Source: Polaribacter sp. BAL334 (GTDB taxonomy: Bacteria > Bacteroidota > Bacteroidia > Flavobacteriales > Flavobacteriaceae). From it: 61,584 nt of DNA. A model generated the notes under the pieces. The model made no database searches. It worked only from the letters and a program-made list of their open reading frames with translations, and was not told the DNA's origin. The translations under genes and the position numbers were made by a program. The first letter of the stretch is position 1. Each line of letters starts with the position of its first letter. This document shows, piece by piece, positions 1 to 9,468 of this stretch. The stretch is from contig NZ_JADWOV010000207.1 in NCBI RefSeq assembly GCF_015767435.1, positions 1 through 61,584 on the forward strand, read 5' to 3'.

Positions 1-140
1 ACCCAACCTTCTTGAAGTTCTGTTAATTGAAATTCTGGACTTGCATACGACATGACTCCAGAAATAATTCCAGCATCAAAACCAAATAAAAATCCTCCTA
101 AAGAGACTACAAATGCAATTAATGCTAGTTTTTTTGACAT
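1..140 (-). CDS. MFS sugar porter, N-terminal fragment
   Basis: Only the first 46 codons lie in the window; the rest runs off the left edge. The peptide begins MSKKLALIAFVVSLGGFLFG and continues with FDAGIISG. This is the first transmembrane helix and the G-x-L-F-G-[FY]-D-x-G-I-I-S-G signature of the sugar porter family of major facilitator transporters, such as xylose/proton symporters. It would move a monosaccharide across the inner membrane. The substrate cannot be told from this fragment. The start is the ATG at 138-140, 20 bases from the preceding minus-strand gene end. Confidence 0.8.
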   Translation of the reverse strand, partial: MSKKLALIAFVVSLGGFLFGFDAGIISGVMSYASPEFQLTELQEGW

Positions 141-160
141 GGGTTTAAATTTAAACTAAT

Positions 161-1582
161 CTAATCTTCAAATTTTCTAAAAATAACTTCTTTTGAAAAT
201 ATTTGATAATCAACGTTAATATAATAGTTTTTATATTTAAAAACTGTTTCTCCAGGATTGTCAGTAATGTAATCTTCCATTTTATCAAAAGCATTTTTTC
301 CGATTATCCCTTTTACATGATTAAATTCTTGATCAAATAAACATTCAATTCTTGTGGCTTTGTTATTAGTAGCTGAGTTAAATGCTAATTGAGCTGGGTT
401 AAAAAATACGGTTACATTACCCATTGAGGCAATTGGAAGTCCACCAAAAGGCATCATCATCATTCCTCCACCAGAATTTTGCTCTACATAACCTCCAATA
501 ACAACATGGAATTTATCATAAAAATTTCTAAAAGACACACCAATTTTACCACTAGAAATCTTTCTAAAAAACTGTTTAGTTTTTTCTAATTCTCTGTAAT
601 CCTCAAACCTTCCTCCTTCTTGAATAATAGGAGTGTTTTTAAAACTAATAGAGTCATTTACATTTAAAGTGAGAGTTTTTAATAATTCTCCTGATGTAAA
701 ATTTAAAAAATTAATGGATAAGTTTTCTTTATTAACTGCTATATTGCTAAGAATATCTCCATTTAGAAAAGAATTGGTTTTTGTGGAATTGCCTCCAAGT
801 ATACTTTTTTTGAATTTATTTGATGTTGCTTTTAGTGTCTTTAAATCTATTTGAAGAATTTGGCTAAACTCGTTATTAATATCTATAGAAAAAACAATAT
901 AATTTTCTCTTGAGAACATTTTTACTTCCTCTGATGCAATTTCTATAGATATTGGGGTATTATCTTCAATTTTTTTGATTGAACCAGCATTGAGTAAAAT
1001 TGATAAAAGATTATAGTCTGTCCCTTTTTTGTTTATAAATTCTAAATCTGAAGTTTCAATATAATTTCTTTTTGGAAAACCATCGTCATCAAAAGTATAT
1101 ATAAAAAGTTTATTGTTTAATTTAGATCCAGTTATTAAGTAAAATTGATTGTTCCAATCAGCAGTTTGTATAAAGTATTCTTGTGAACTTATCAAAAAAT
1201 CATTGGAAGAACTAATTTTATTTTCAAAAGAAAAGCTTACAGAAGAAAATTTATCTTCATTTTTATTTGTTAAAAAAACACGATAAGAATTTGATTCTGA
1301 AACACTTGATCCAATTAAAGTTTTATATTCTCTACTTTTTTCTTCAGATACCATTTTATCCAAAACTTTAAAGTCAGAGTTTAATTTATATCCATAAACA
1401 TTTTTAGCATCAACAATAAAATATGCAATATCACCATTTTTAGCATTTACAATTGGGATAACATCTTTTACAGTTGAGGACGATTTTTTTAAATCATTTT
1501 CAAAAGAAACCAATCTTTGTTGTGAGTTTAAAAGATTACTTGTTCCTAAAAAAATCAGGAAACATAAAATTGTTTTAGTCAT
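161..1582 (-). CDS. secreted protein of unknown function
   Basis: This is a 473-residue protein that I do not recognise. It has an N-terminal signal peptide (hydrophobic stretch to about residue 20, ending near LLNSQQ) and no later obvious membrane helix, so it is probably exported. The body is rich in short beta-type segments with repeated I/V-Y-F patterns, suggesting a beta-propeller-like or beta-rich fold (inference). A run of four methionines between glycine-rich stretches lies near residue 375. It sits between metG (5 bases away, same strand) and a sugar porter. Its general style resembles the secreted unknown at 52639-54201, but clear homology is not visible by eye. Confidence 0.7.
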   Translation of the reverse strand: MTKTILCFLIFLGTSNLLNSQQRLVSFENDLKKSSSTVKDVIPIVNAKNGDIAYFIVDAKNVYGYKLNSDFKVLDKMVSEEKSREYKTLIGSSVSESNSYRVFLTNKNEDKFSSVSFSFENKISSSNDFLISSQEYFIQTADWNNQFYLITGSKLNNKLFIYTFDDDGFPKRNYIETSDLEFINKKGTDYNLLSILLNAGSIKKIEDNTPISIEIASEEVKMFSRENYIVFSIDINNEFSQILQIDLKTLKATSNKFKKSILGGNSTKTNSFLNGDILSNIAVNKENLSINFLNFTSGELLKTLTLNVNDSISFKNTPIIQEGGRFEDYRELEKTKQFFRKISSGKIGVSFRNFYDKFHVVIGGYVEQNSGGGMMMMPFGGLPIASMGNVTVFFNPAQLAFNSATNNKATRIECLFDQEFNHVKGIIGKNAFDKMEDYITDNPGETVFKYKNYYINVDYQIFSKEVIFRKFED

Positions 1583-1587
1583 AATTA

Positions 1588-3678
1588 TTAACTTATTTCT
1601 TGTCCGTTTGCAACTTTTTCAGAGGGCTCTACAAAAGCCAATTTTCCATCAACAGTATCAGTCATTAAAATCATTCCTTGACTTTCAATTCCTTTGATAT
1701 TTCTTGGCGCCAAATTTACCAACACAGAAACTTGCTGTCCAATAATTTCTTTTGGCGAAAAACTCTCAGCAATTCCAGAAACAATAGTTCTAACGTCCAA
1801 CCCAACATCGACTTTTAGTTTCAATAATTTTTTGGTTTTGGCAACTTTTTCAGCTTCTAAAATAGTCCCAATTCTGATATCTAATTTTGTAAAATCTTCA
1901 AATTCAATAATTTCTTTTTGAGGATTTACGGTTTTATTACCTGCCTGTTCGTTAGACAGGTCATTTTCATTGGCTTTTTTCGTGGCAATTAATTTTTGCA
2001 ATTGCGCTTCAATAGCATCATCTTCAATTTTTGAAAATAACAAATCAGCTTGTCCAATTTGATGATTTGGTTGCAATAACACTTCTTTTTCAGCAACATC
2101 ATTCCAAGAAATTCCTTTGTCTTTTTTGCAAAAAACAATGTTCAATAAGTTTTTCAATTTGGTGGATGTAAAAGGCAAAAAGGGTTCAGAAACAACTGTC
2201 AAACCAGCTACAATTTGCAAAGCAACATAGAGGATAGTTTTGACACGTTCTTCATCAACTTTGATTACTTTCCAGGGTTCTTCATCCGCCAAATATTTGT
2301 TTCCCAATCTTGCCAAATTCATCATTTCTTGAGATGCTTCTCTGAAACGATACCGTTCAATAGATTTTCCAATTTTGTCTGGAAATTCTTTCAAAGCCGC
2401 TAAAACATCTTCATCAATTGCTGAAAAATCGTTTGGAGTTGGCACAAATCCATCATAATATTTGTGTGTCAAAACAACCACTCGATTGATGAAATTTCCA
2501 AAAATTGCCACCAATTCATTGTTATTTTTTGCTTGAAAATCTTTCCAAGTAAAATCGTTGTCTTTATTTTCGGGCGCATTTGCAGTTAACGTGTAGCGCA
2601 ATACGTCTTGTTGATTTGGGAAATCTTCCAAATATTCGTGCAACCAAACTGCCCAATTTTTAGAAGTTGATAATTTATTTCCTTCTAAATTTAAAAATTC
2701 ATTTGCAGGAACATTGTCTGGCAAAATAAAATCTCCATGTGCTTTTAACATACTTGGAAACACAATACAATGAAAAACGATGTTGTCTTTTCCTATAAAA
2801 TGCACCAATTTTGTGTCGCTGTTATACCAATAATCTTCCCAATTTTTTCCTTCTCTTTCAGCCCATTCTTTGGTGGAAGAAATGTATCCAATGGGTGCAT
2901 CAAACCAAACATACAATACTTTTCCTTCCGCATTTTCCAATGGCACTGGAATTCCCCAATCCAAATCACGTGTAACCGCTCTTGGACGCAAACCATCGTC
3001 AATCCAACTTTTTACTTGTCCATAAACATTGGGTTTCCAGTCGTTTTTGTGACCCACTAAAATCCATTCACGCAAAAAGTTTTCATATCTATCCAAAGGT
3101 AAAAACCAATGTTTTGTAGATTTTAAAGTAGGAATATTCCCAGTAATCGCTGATTTTGGATTGATTAAATCTGTGGCATTATGACTCGTTCCACAACTTT
3201 CACATTGATCACCATAACTGCCATCAAAACCACATTTTGGGCAGGTTCCTACCACAAAACGATCTGCCAAAAATTGATTAGCTTGTTCGTCAAACAATTG
3301 TTCTGTAATTTCTTCGATAAAATCTCCTTGGTTGTACAATTTTGTAAAAAAATCGGAGGCTGTTTTGTGATGAATTTCAGCAGAAGTTCTTGAATAATTA
3401 TCAAAAGAAATTCCAAAATCTTGGAAGGATTTTTTGATGATTTCGTGATATTTATCGATAATTTCTTTTGGAGAAATGCCTTCTTTTTTGGCTTTCATAG
3501 GAATCGCAACTCCATGTTCATCAGAACCACAGATGTAGGCAACATCAGCTCCTTTCAATCGCAAATAACGTGCGTAAATATCTGCAGGCACATACACACC
3601 TGCCAAATGTCCAATGTGAATAGGACCGTTTGTATAAGGTAATGCTGCAGTAATGGTATATCTTTTGGGATGAGTCAT
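1588..3678 (-). CDS. metG: methionyl-tRNA synthetase
   Basis: Charges tRNA-Met with methionine in the cytoplasm. The class I signature HIGH is at about residues 21-24 (PIHIGH). A zinc-knuckle region with CPKC and CESC pairs lies near residues 145-160. The KMSKS loop is present in a variant form (KLSTSK) near residue 335. The anticodon-binding domain follows, and the C-terminal ~100 residues (from [10 protein letters not shown]) form the EMAP/Trbp111-type tRNA-binding dimerisation domain, giving the usual long-form length of 696 residues. I chose the ATG at 3676-3678; one codon upstream is TTG. A -7-like box TACTTTTG lies upstream on the minus strand (3723-3730). Confidence 0.97.
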   Translation of the reverse strand: MTHPKRYTITAALPYTNGPIHIGHLAGVYVPADIYARYLRLKGADVAYICGSDEHGVAIPMKAKKEGISPKEIIDKYHEIIKKSFQDFGISFDNYSRTSAEIHHKTASDFFTKLYNQGDFIEEITEQLFDEQANQFLADRFVVGTCPKCGFDGSYGDQCESCGTSHNATDLINPKSAITGNIPTLKSTKHWFLPLDRYENFLREWILVGHKNDWKPNVYGQVKSWIDDGLRPRAVTRDLDWGIPVPLENAEGKVLYVWFDAPIGYISSTKEWAEREGKNWEDYWYNSDTKLVHFIGKDNIVFHCIVFPSMLKAHGDFILPDNVPANEFLNLEGNKLSTSKNWAVWLHEYLEDFPNQQDVLRYTLTANAPENKDNDFTWKDFQAKNNNELVAIFGNFINRVVVLTHKYYDGFVPTPNDFSAIDEDVLAALKEFPDKIGKSIERYRFREASQEMMNLARLGNKYLADEEPWKVIKVDEERVKTILYVALQIVAGLTVVSEPFLPFTSTKLKNLLNIVFCKKDKGISWNDVAEKEVLLQPNHQIGQADLLFSKIEDDAIEAQLQKLIATKKANENDLSNEQAGNKTVNPQKEIIEFEDFTKLDIRIGTILEAEKVAKTKKLLKLKVDVGLDVRTIVSGIAESFSPKEIIGQQVSVLVNLAPRNIKGIESQGMILMTDTVDGKLAFVEPSEKVANGQEIS

Positions 3679-3722
3679 CAAAATTTCTTAGAATTTAAGA
3701 ATGTAACTATTTTTTTGTTGGA

Positions 3723-3730
3723 CAAAAGTA
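3723..3730 (-). promoter_or_regulatory. probable -7 box of metG
   Basis: On the minus strand the sequence reads TACTTTTG, an exact match to the Bacteroidota -7 consensus TAnnTTTG, 44 bases before the metG ATG. No convincing TTG -33 element is visible at the expected distance, so this is a moderate call. Confidence 0.45.
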
Positions 3731-3806
3731 CAAAAAACAGGGTTTTAATTTCGATTGAAATTGATACATTTACAAAGAATAGTTTTTAAATTTATAAAAA
3801 AAGAGA

Positions 3807-4799
3807 ATGGCAATTATTTACAGAAAAACACTTCTGCCTTTAATGTTACTTTATTTCGTTTCATTTGTTTCTGCTCAAGAAAAATTCATAAAACCACCCT
3901 ATTTAAAAACAGGGGATACTGTCGCAATTGTTGCGCCAGCAGGAATTTTGAAAAACAGAGAAGAAACGATTGAAAAAGCAAAAAGCGTATTGATTTCTTG
4001 GGGATTAAACGTGGTTTTGGGCAAGAATGTGTTCAATCAAAACAATCATTTTGCAGGCACAGATGAAGAACGGTTACAAGATTTTCAAGAAGCCTTAGAC
4101 ATTCCAACTGTCAAAGCAATTTGGGCTGCAAGAGGAGGGTATGGCTCTGTTCGGATTTTAGACAACATCAATCTTTCCAAGTTCAAAAAAAAACCAAAAT
4201 GGATTGTTGGATATTCTGATATTACAGCTTTTCACAACCATGTAAACAACCTAGGTTTTGAAACCTTACATGCCATGATGCCCACAAGTTTAGAGGAAAA
4301 ACCGGAAGAAATTGTTGAAACTATGGCAAGTTTTAAAAATGCTTTGTTTGGCGAAAAATTGTCTTATGAAATTCCGTCTTCGACATACAACAGAAATGGA
4401 AAAATTTCAGGAGAGATTGTAGGTGGGAATTTATCCATTTTAATGTCAATGTTGGGCTCTAAAAGTCAATTGAAAACTGATGGAAAAATCCTTTTTATCG
4501 AAGAAATTGGAGAGTACGAATATGCCATAGACAGAATGTTGCAAAGTTTGAAAAGAGCAGGGTATTTCAATAATTTGAAAGGAGTTGTTTTGGGAAATTT
4601 TTCTAAAATTAGAAAAAATCCTACCTCTTGGGGAAGCACCATTGAAGAATTGATTTTAGCAGTTTTACCAAAAGAAATTCCTATTTTATTTGATTTTCCT
4701 GCTGGGCATGAAGCGGATAATAGAGCCCTATTTTTTGGAAGAAAAGTGGAAATACACATTCAAAAAGATACTTCAACAGTGATTTTTCATCAAAAATAA
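3807..4799 (+). CDS. LD-carboxypeptidase family protein (peptidase S66)
   Basis: The S66 family hydrolyses the L-Lys(or DAP)-D-Ala bond of murein tetrapeptides during peptidoglycan recycling; a related branch (MccF) cleaves microcin C. Visible are a signal peptide ending at about residue 23 (FVSAQE), the nucleophile Ser137 in VGYSDIT, a Glu near 232 in LFIEEIGE and His301 in FPAGHEADN, forming the Ser-Glu-His triad. The 330-residue length fits. The signal peptide suggests periplasmic action, whereas E. coli LdcA is cytoplasmic. It diverges from metG, and yraN follows 11 bases after its stop, so the two probably share a transcript. LdcA function is more likely than MccF, but this is not settled. 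Confidence 0.85.
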   Translation: MAIIYRKTLLPLMLLYFVSFVSAQEKFIKPPYLKTGDTVAIVAPAGILKNREETIEKAKSVLISWGLNVVLGKNVFNQNNHFAGTDEERLQDFQEALDIPTVKAIWAARGGYGSVRILDNINLSKFKKKPKWIVGYSDITAFHNHVNNLGFETLHAMMPTSLEEKPEEIVETMASFKNALFGEKLSYEIPSSTYNRNGKISGEIVGGNLSILMSMLGSKSQLKTDGKILFIEEIGEYEYAIDRMLQSLKRAGYFNNLKGVVLGNFSKIRKNPTSWGSTIEELILAVLPKEIPILFDFPAGHEADNRALFFGRKVEIHIQKDTSTVIFHQK

Positions 4800-4810
4800 A
4801 TTGAAATAAT

Positions 4811-5170
4811 TTGGCAGAACATAACGAATTAGGAGAAATTGGAGAACAATTAGCGATTGATTATTTGCTGAAAAATGGCTATCAAATCTTGGAACGCAAT
4901 TATCGTTATATCAAAGCAGAAGTTGATATTATTGCGCTGAAAGAGAACACGTTAATTGCTGTAGAAGTAAAAACAAGAAGCTCCAATTATTTTGGAAATC
5001 CAGAGGATTTTGTGAGCAAAAAAAAGATAAAATTATTGGTTTTTGCTGTTGATCATTATGTGGTTCAAAGAGATTTGGATGTCAACGTTCGCTTTGATAT
5101 CATCGCTATCACATTGGAAAAAAATTCGCACAAATTAGAGCATTTGGAGGATGCTTTTTTATACTTTTAA
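4811..5170 (+). CDS. yraN: YraN/UPF0102 family nuclease-fold protein
   Basis: A 119-residue protein of the UPF0102 family, which has a restriction-endonuclease-like (Holliday-junction-resolvase-like) fold and no settled role. Typical family features are the opening NELGEIGEQLAIDYLLKNGY, then AEVDIIALKENTLIAVEVKTR with the D and E-x-K residues of a PD-(D/E)xK site, and the closing half with KKKIKLL. It appears to start at TTG (4811-4813): no in-frame ATG precedes the conserved N-terminus and the N-terminal sequence fits the family directly from there. It follows the LD-carboxypeptidase by 11 bases. The palindromic repeat follows immediately downstream. Confidence 0.88.
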   Translation: MAEHNELGEIGEQLAIDYLLKNGYQILERNYRYIKAEVDIIALKENTLIAVEVKTRSSNYFGNPEDFVSKKKIKLLVFAVDHYVVQRDLDVNVRFDIIAITLEKNSHKLEHLEDAFLYF

Positions 5171-5171
5171 T

Positions 5172-5360
5172 CAGTTGGGTGTAATTGAATTTTAAAATGA
5201 AATTGCCACGAATTCACAGATTTTTTATATCCAATGAATCCTATAAATTTGAATTTTCATCAAAGATGAAAACAATTATTCTTATGAATTTCTTAAAATT
5301 TGTGAATTCGTGGCAAAAAAATTATTTTTCTATCAAATAAAATAGATTAACCCAACAGGT
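5172..5360. repeat. palindromic intergenic repeat, long copy (MITE-like)
   Basis: A nested inverted repeat fills the spacer between two convergent genes. The outer arms are GTTGGGT (5174-5180) and ACCCAAC (5350-5356). The inner arms are perfect over 16 bases, TTGCCACGAATTCACA (5203-5218) and its complement (5301-5316). The second copy at 52548-52625 shares an exact 29-base match to 5174-5202 in reverse orientation, plus the right inner arm and right end. That copy lacks the segment between two ATGAAA direct repeats (5197-5202 and 5266-5271). No coding capacity is visible. It could act as a bidirectional terminator or be a non-autonomous element. Confidence 0.75.
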
Positions 5361-5365
5361 TACTT

Positions 5366-5719
5366 TTAGTTCACTTCTGTTTTTTCTTTTACAAACGAAA
5401 GTAAAAATGGACGCAGAATAGAAAGTAAAATACTGAACAATAATGCGTGCCAAAAGCCTGCTACCATGAATCCATCTACAAATTTATCAGCCAAAAGAAT
5501 AATTCCTGCATTGATAACGAATAAAAACAGCCCTAATGAAATGATGGTCACTGGGAAAGTAAGCAACACAATGACGGGTCTTACAAAAATATTTAGCAAT
5601 CCAATAACCAACGCAACTGTAATTGCGGCAATGTAATTTTCAATTCTTACCCCTGGTAAAACAGATGCCAAGAAAAATACAGCTAAGGCAGTCAATAAAA
5701 TTCTGAGAATTATATTCAT
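5366..5719 (-). CDS. small four-helix membrane protein, phage-holin-like family (PF04020 type)
   Basis: A 117-residue protein with four predicted membrane helices (about residues 4-24, 29-50, 53-76 and 84-110). It carries the family pattern of PF04020 ('phage holin family', YvlD-like): an early LPGVRIENY, then GLLNIFVRPVIVLLTFPVTIISLGLF in the middle. Despite the name, chromosomal members are not known to be holins and their role is unclear. It ends right after the palindromic repeat and begins 11 bases downstream of the acyltransferase gene stop, so it is probably the last gene of that minus-strand transcript. Confidence 0.85.
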   Translation of the reverse strand: MNIILRILLTALAVFFLASVLPGVRIENYIAAITVALVIGLLNIFVRPVIVLLTFPVTIISLGLFLFVINAGIILLADKFVDGFMVAGFWHALLFSILLSILRPFLLSFVKEKTEVN

Positions 5720-5729
5720 TTTTTTAAAT

Positions 5730-7538
5730 TTATTTTTTCAATGACTCTTCTGTCGCTTTTCGTTCTAATTCCGCTTGGAATTCTTCCATGACTGGTTTTA
5801 CAGTACTTTCAGGAATATCTGCCACTTTGATGTACATCAAACCATCAATTGCATTGTTGAATTTTGGATCCACATTGAATGCCACTAAACGTGCGTTTTG
5901 TTTCACATATTTTTTTATCAATACTGGAATTCGCAATGCTCCTGGCTCAATTTCGTCAATTACTTTATCAAATTTTTGCATATCAGCTTTTGTAGCATCA
6001 AAAACAAAATCTTTATCTGCGTCTTTCAATTTCACTTTATATTCCTTTTTTGGTTGAATATATTGCGCAATATAAGGATCGTAATAATGCGATTTCATGA
6101 ATTCAATCATCAACGATTTAGAAAAATCTGAAAATTGATTGCTGATAGAAACGCCTCCTAATAAATATTTATGCTCTGGATAACGCAACGTAACATGCAC
6201 AATTCCTTTCCATAATAAAAATAATGGCATAGGTTTTTGCTGATATTCTTTGATGATAAAAGCACGTCCCATTTCAATGGTATTTTCCATCATTTGATAC
6301 AATTCTGGTTCTATTCTGAACAAAGTTTGCACATAAAAACCATTGATACCATATTTTTTAAAAATCTCACTTCCTAAACCCATTCTGTAGGCACCAGCCA
6401 AACAATTTGCTTCTCTGTCCCATAAAAATAAATGGTAATAATATTTGTCATATTTGTCCAAATCAACTGAATTATTGGTGCCTTCACCTACATCTCTAAA
6501 GGTAATTTCGCGCAAACGACCAATTTCATGCAACAAATTAGGAATGTCTTTTGCATTGGCAAAAAAGACTTCATAATTTTTACTTTCCAATAATCTTCCT
6601 TCTTTTTCACGCAAATCATCCACTTCTTTGACAAACAAATCCACATTTTTTTGTGGGGCAATTTTTTTAGCAGGCTTTTTTATTTTGATGTTTTGAGCAG
6701 AAATCAGTTTGTGCGCTTTTTCAAAAGGATTTGCCAACATGTAGGTTTTTTTTCTTATAAATTCTGAAAAAGCGGGGATTTCAGTAAACTCTCTCTGGTC
6801 ATCTACAGATATAGGTTTTCCAATACGAACTCTAATCACTTTTCCGTTTTGAGAAATCACTTCTGATGGCAATTTGGCAGTACGTAACGTATCACTGATT
6901 TTAGATAAAAAGTAAAAAAGGCGACTGTTTTTTGCGTGAAAATAAATCGGAATTACTGGAACTTCAGCTTTTTTGATAAGCCTCACAGCAGCTTCTTCCC
7001 AAGGTTTATCTACTTTTAATTTTCCGTCTTTGTAAGTAGAAACTTCGCCTGCAGGAAAAATTCCTAAAGGTTTTCCTTCTTGCAAATGCAACAACGCATT
7101 TTTGATTCCTGCAACACTAGATTTTGCATCCTTTCTATTTTCAAAAGGATTTACAGGCATTACATAAGGCTGTAAAGGCTCAATTCTGTGCAATAAAAAA
7201 TTGGCTATAATTTTATAATCAGCGCGTTTTTCAATCAGTAATTTTAGCAATAAAACACCGTCAATTCCACCCAAAGGATGATTGGAAACTGTAATAAAAG
7301 CGCCGTCTTTTGGAATTCTTTTTAAATCTTCCTCAGGAATTTGAAAAACGATATTACAATCGTTCAAAACACCGTTTAAAAAGTGAAGTCCTTCTTTGTT
7401 TTTATTTTTGTTATAAATCCTGTTGATGGCGGAAATACGCAAAATTCGAATCAAAAGCCAACCTACAAAAGTTCCTAAAAAACCAAACTTTTCAAGACCA
7501 ATTACGCCTGCAATTTCTTTAGATGTTACTAATGCCAT
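5730..7538 (-). CDS. two-domain acyltransferase (PlsC-like plus GNAT/hemolysin-like; OlsF-type aminolipid synthesis candidate)
   Basis: This 602-residue protein fuses two acyltransferases. Residues ~60-290 are PlsC/LPLAT-like, with SNHPLGGIDG at about 86-94 and IFPAGEVST near 162. Residues ~310-570 are of the GNAT/hemolysin type (ITFRDVGEG, YRMGLG, IEMGRAFI), like OlsB and GlsB, which put a 3-hydroxy fatty acid on an amino acid. Such fusions (OlsF, known in Serratia and Flavobacterium johnsoniae) make ornithine lipids; Bacteroides uses related separate proteins (GlsA/GlsB) for glycine lipids. I infer aminolipid synthesis at the inner membrane; the head-group amino acid is not decidable from sequence. 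The H-x5-D spacing in the PlsC motif differs from the classic H-x4-D. Confidence 0.8.
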   Translation of the reverse strand: MALVTSKEIAGVIGLEKFGFLGTFVGWLLIRILRISAINRIYNKNKNKEGLHFLNGVLNDCNIVFQIPEEDLKRIPKDGAFITVSNHPLGGIDGVLLLKLLIEKRADYKIIANFLLHRIEPLQPYVMPVNPFENRKDAKSSVAGIKNALLHLQEGKPLGIFPAGEVSTYKDGKLKVDKPWEEAAVRLIKKAEVPVIPIYFHAKNSRLFYFLSKISDTLRTAKLPSEVISQNGKVIRVRIGKPISVDDQREFTEIPAFSEFIRKKTYMLANPFEKAHKLISAQNIKIKKPAKKIAPQKNVDLFVKEVDDLREKEGRLLESKNYEVFFANAKDIPNLLHEIGRLREITFRDVGEGTNNSVDLDKYDKYYYHLFLWDREANCLAGAYRMGLGSEIFKKYGINGFYVQTLFRIEPELYQMMENTIEMGRAFIIKEYQQKPMPLFLLWKGIVHVTLRYPEHKYLLGGVSISNQFSDFSKSLMIEFMKSHYYDPYIAQYIQPKKEYKVKLKDADKDFVFDATKADMQKFDKVIDEIEPGALRIPVLIKKYVKQNARLVAFNVDPKFNNAIDGLMYIKVADIPESTVKPVMEEFQAELERKATEESLKK

Positions 7539-7591
7539 AAGTTATTCAAAGACTAACGACAAACATACTAAAAAAAATGCAACTACTACTT

Positions 7592-8845
7592 TTAAATCGC
7601 TTTTACCACCATTTGAAGTGTTTCTTTATTTACTTGTGTCAATAATGAAGCACCTTTTTCTTCAATAGTTTTGATAGCTTTGTCATCAAAATGACGCACT
7701 GTAAAAAGATCTACTTCTTTTTGAACGTCCATCTTAAATTCGTTTTTCAAATCTTGATAAAAGTCATCAAACTTATTGAATTTGTTATCCACACAAACTG
7801 AAAAACTAATGGCAGAATTTTGAATTAAATTTACTTTCAGTTGATATTCATGTAATTTTTGAAAAATAAAACTGATGTTGTTCTCCACCATAAACGAAAA
7901 ATCGAGTGCAGAAATAGAAACTAAAATTTGATTTTTCTTGACAATAAAACAAGGAATATAAGGCTCTAAAAGGGCACCTTTTGAAACTCTAGTTCCAGGT
8001 TCTTTGGGATTGATAAACGAACGAACCAACAACGGAATTTCCTTTTTTTGCAATGGTTGCAAGGTTTTTGGATGAATTACAGAAGCTCCATAAAACGCCA
8101 TTTCAATTGCTTCTTCGTAGGAAATTTGATTTAATAATGTGGTTTCTTCAAAAACTCTTGGGTCAGCATTCAGTACGCCTTCTACATCTTTCCAAATAGT
8201 TACGCTTTCAGCATTCAAGCAGTAAGCAAAAATTCCAGCAGTATAATCTGAACCTTCTCTACCCAAAGTTGTGGTATTTTCAGTATCATTTCCAGCCAAA
8301 AATCCTTGAGTAATGTTCAGTTTTGAGGTGTCAACTTTTGAGGTAATTATACTTTCTGTAAGATTCCAATCTACTTTTGCATCTCTATAATTACTATCTG
8401 TTTTGACGTAATTTCGAACATCAAACCAGGTATTATTGATGCCTAATTTTGCCAAATACGCACTTACAATTTTGGTAGACAACAACTCACCAAAACAGAT
8501 AATTTGGTCATATACGTAATTGTATCTTTGTGATGTATTTCTCGCTAAAAACCAACCCAATTCACCAAAAAGAATGTCAATTTCTTGATAAACAGCGTCG
8601 TTTTTATCAAAAAGCGAATTCATAATATTTTTGTGATACTCATCAATAAAATTCAATTTTGAGGGCAATTCTTCTGATTTGTGATAGTAAGCGTCTATTA
8701 CTTCTTCAAAAGCATTGGTTATTTTTCCCATCGCAGAAATCACCACTAGTGTATCTGAATTTCCTTCAGATTGAATAATTTTTGCTACATTTTTTACGCC
8801 TTCAGCATCTTTTACAGATGCTCCTCCAAACTTAAATATTTTCAT
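7592..8845 (-). CDS. aspartate kinase (monofunctional)
   Basis: Phosphorylates aspartate, the first step toward lysine/diaminopimelate, threonine and methionine. The start KIFKFGGASVKDAEGVKNV is the kinase-family nucleotide-binding signature. GREGSDYTAG (near 200-210) and TIWKDVEGVLNADPR (near 220-235) are the conserved substrate and nucleotide motifs. The last ~120 residues form an ACT-type regulatory region, so feedback control is likely. At 417 residues it lacks a fused homoserine dehydrogenase. The GNAT gene lies 6 bases upstream on the same strand and the acyltransferase gene 53 bases downstream, suggesting one transcript. No riboswitch-like leader is evident. Confidence 0.93.
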   Translation of the reverse strand: MKIFKFGGASVKDAEGVKNVAKIIQSEGNSDTLVVISAMGKITNAFEEVIDAYYHKSEELPSKLNFIDEYHKNIMNSLFDKNDAVYQEIDILFGELGWFLARNTSQRYNYVYDQIICFGELLSTKIVSAYLAKLGINNTWFDVRNYVKTDSNYRDAKVDWNLTESIITSKVDTSKLNITQGFLAGNDTENTTTLGREGSDYTAGIFAYCLNAESVTIWKDVEGVLNADPRVFEETTLLNQISYEEAIEMAFYGASVIHPKTLQPLQKKEIPLLVRSFINPKEPGTRVSKGALLEPYIPCFIVKKNQILVSISALDFSFMVENNISFIFQKLHEYQLKVNLIQNSAISFSVCVDNKFNKFDDFYQDLKNEFKMDVQKEVDLFTVRHFDDKAIKTIEEKGASLLTQVNKETLQMVVKAI

Positions 8846-8851
8846 TTTGCG

Positions 8852-9328
8852 TTATTTTTGAATAAATTTTGCTAAATTTTCTTTGTTCATTTGAACTACG
8901 TGCCAACCACTTAAATACGTTGCGCCAGTACTTTTATAAAATTCAATGGCGTTGGTATTCCAATCCAATACTTCCCATGCAACCCTATTAAAATTATGAT
9001 TATAAGCATATTTTAAAACTGCTGTGTACAATGCTTTTCCAACACCTAAATTTCTTTTTTGATTTGTTACAATTAAGTCTTCTAAATGAATTGTTTTTCC
9101 TTTCCAAGTAGAATATCGTTCGTAAAAAAGCGCCATTCCAATGATGATTTCATTCTCTTCTGCCACAAAAAGTTTGAATTTTGGAGTTTCAGAAAATCCG
9201 TCTTTTAGTAAATCTTCTGTTGTGATTTCAACAGCATTGGGTTCTTTTTCAAAAACAGCCAATTCAATAATCAAGTCTAAAATAGCTTGCACGTCTTTTG
9301 GCTGTCCTTGTCTGATGGTAAAACTCAT
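8852..9328 (-). CDS. GNAT family N-acetyltransferase (spermidine/thialysine acetyltransferase-like)
   Basis: A 158-residue acetyl-CoA-dependent acetyltransferase. The acetyl-CoA loop is visible as NQKRNLGVGKALYTAV (around residues 93-108). The pattern EDLIVTNQKRNLGVG and WEVLDWNTNAIEFYKSTGA closely resembles the SAT1/SAT2 group (spermidine/spermine or thialysine N-acetyltransferases), so an amine or lysine-analogue substrate is likely (inference). It overlaps nothing and is 6 bases from the aspartate kinase start, which makes a lysine-related role conceivable. This cannot be resolved from sequence. Confidence 0.85.
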   Translation of the reverse strand: MSFTIRQGQPKDVQAILDLIIELAVFEKEPNAVEITTEDLLKDGFSETPKFKLFVAEENEIIIGMALFYERYSTWKGKTIHLEDLIVTNQKRNLGVGKALYTAVLKYAYNHNFNRVAWEVLDWNTNAIEFYKSTGATYLSGWHVVQMNKENLAKFIQK

Positions 9329-9468
9329 TTTTATAAATTTTCAGCAAATGTAAATCATTTTCAATTGGACGAAAATTTTCAGAAATTTTTTGACAAAATA
9401 ACCTATAATGTTGAATTTTTATAGAATGAATTTTTCATAAAAAAAGTTGCAAAAAGACCACTAAATCG

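Noticed and set aside
3682..3806. SAM or T-box type leader before metG
   Set aside because: The spacer between metG and the LD-carboxypeptidase gene is short, with no conserved stem set; nothing beyond a -7 box is visible.
5366..5719. Prophage holin, hence a prophage remnant
   Set aside because: The family name is misleading; this is a chromosomal four-helix membrane protein with no phage genes nearby.
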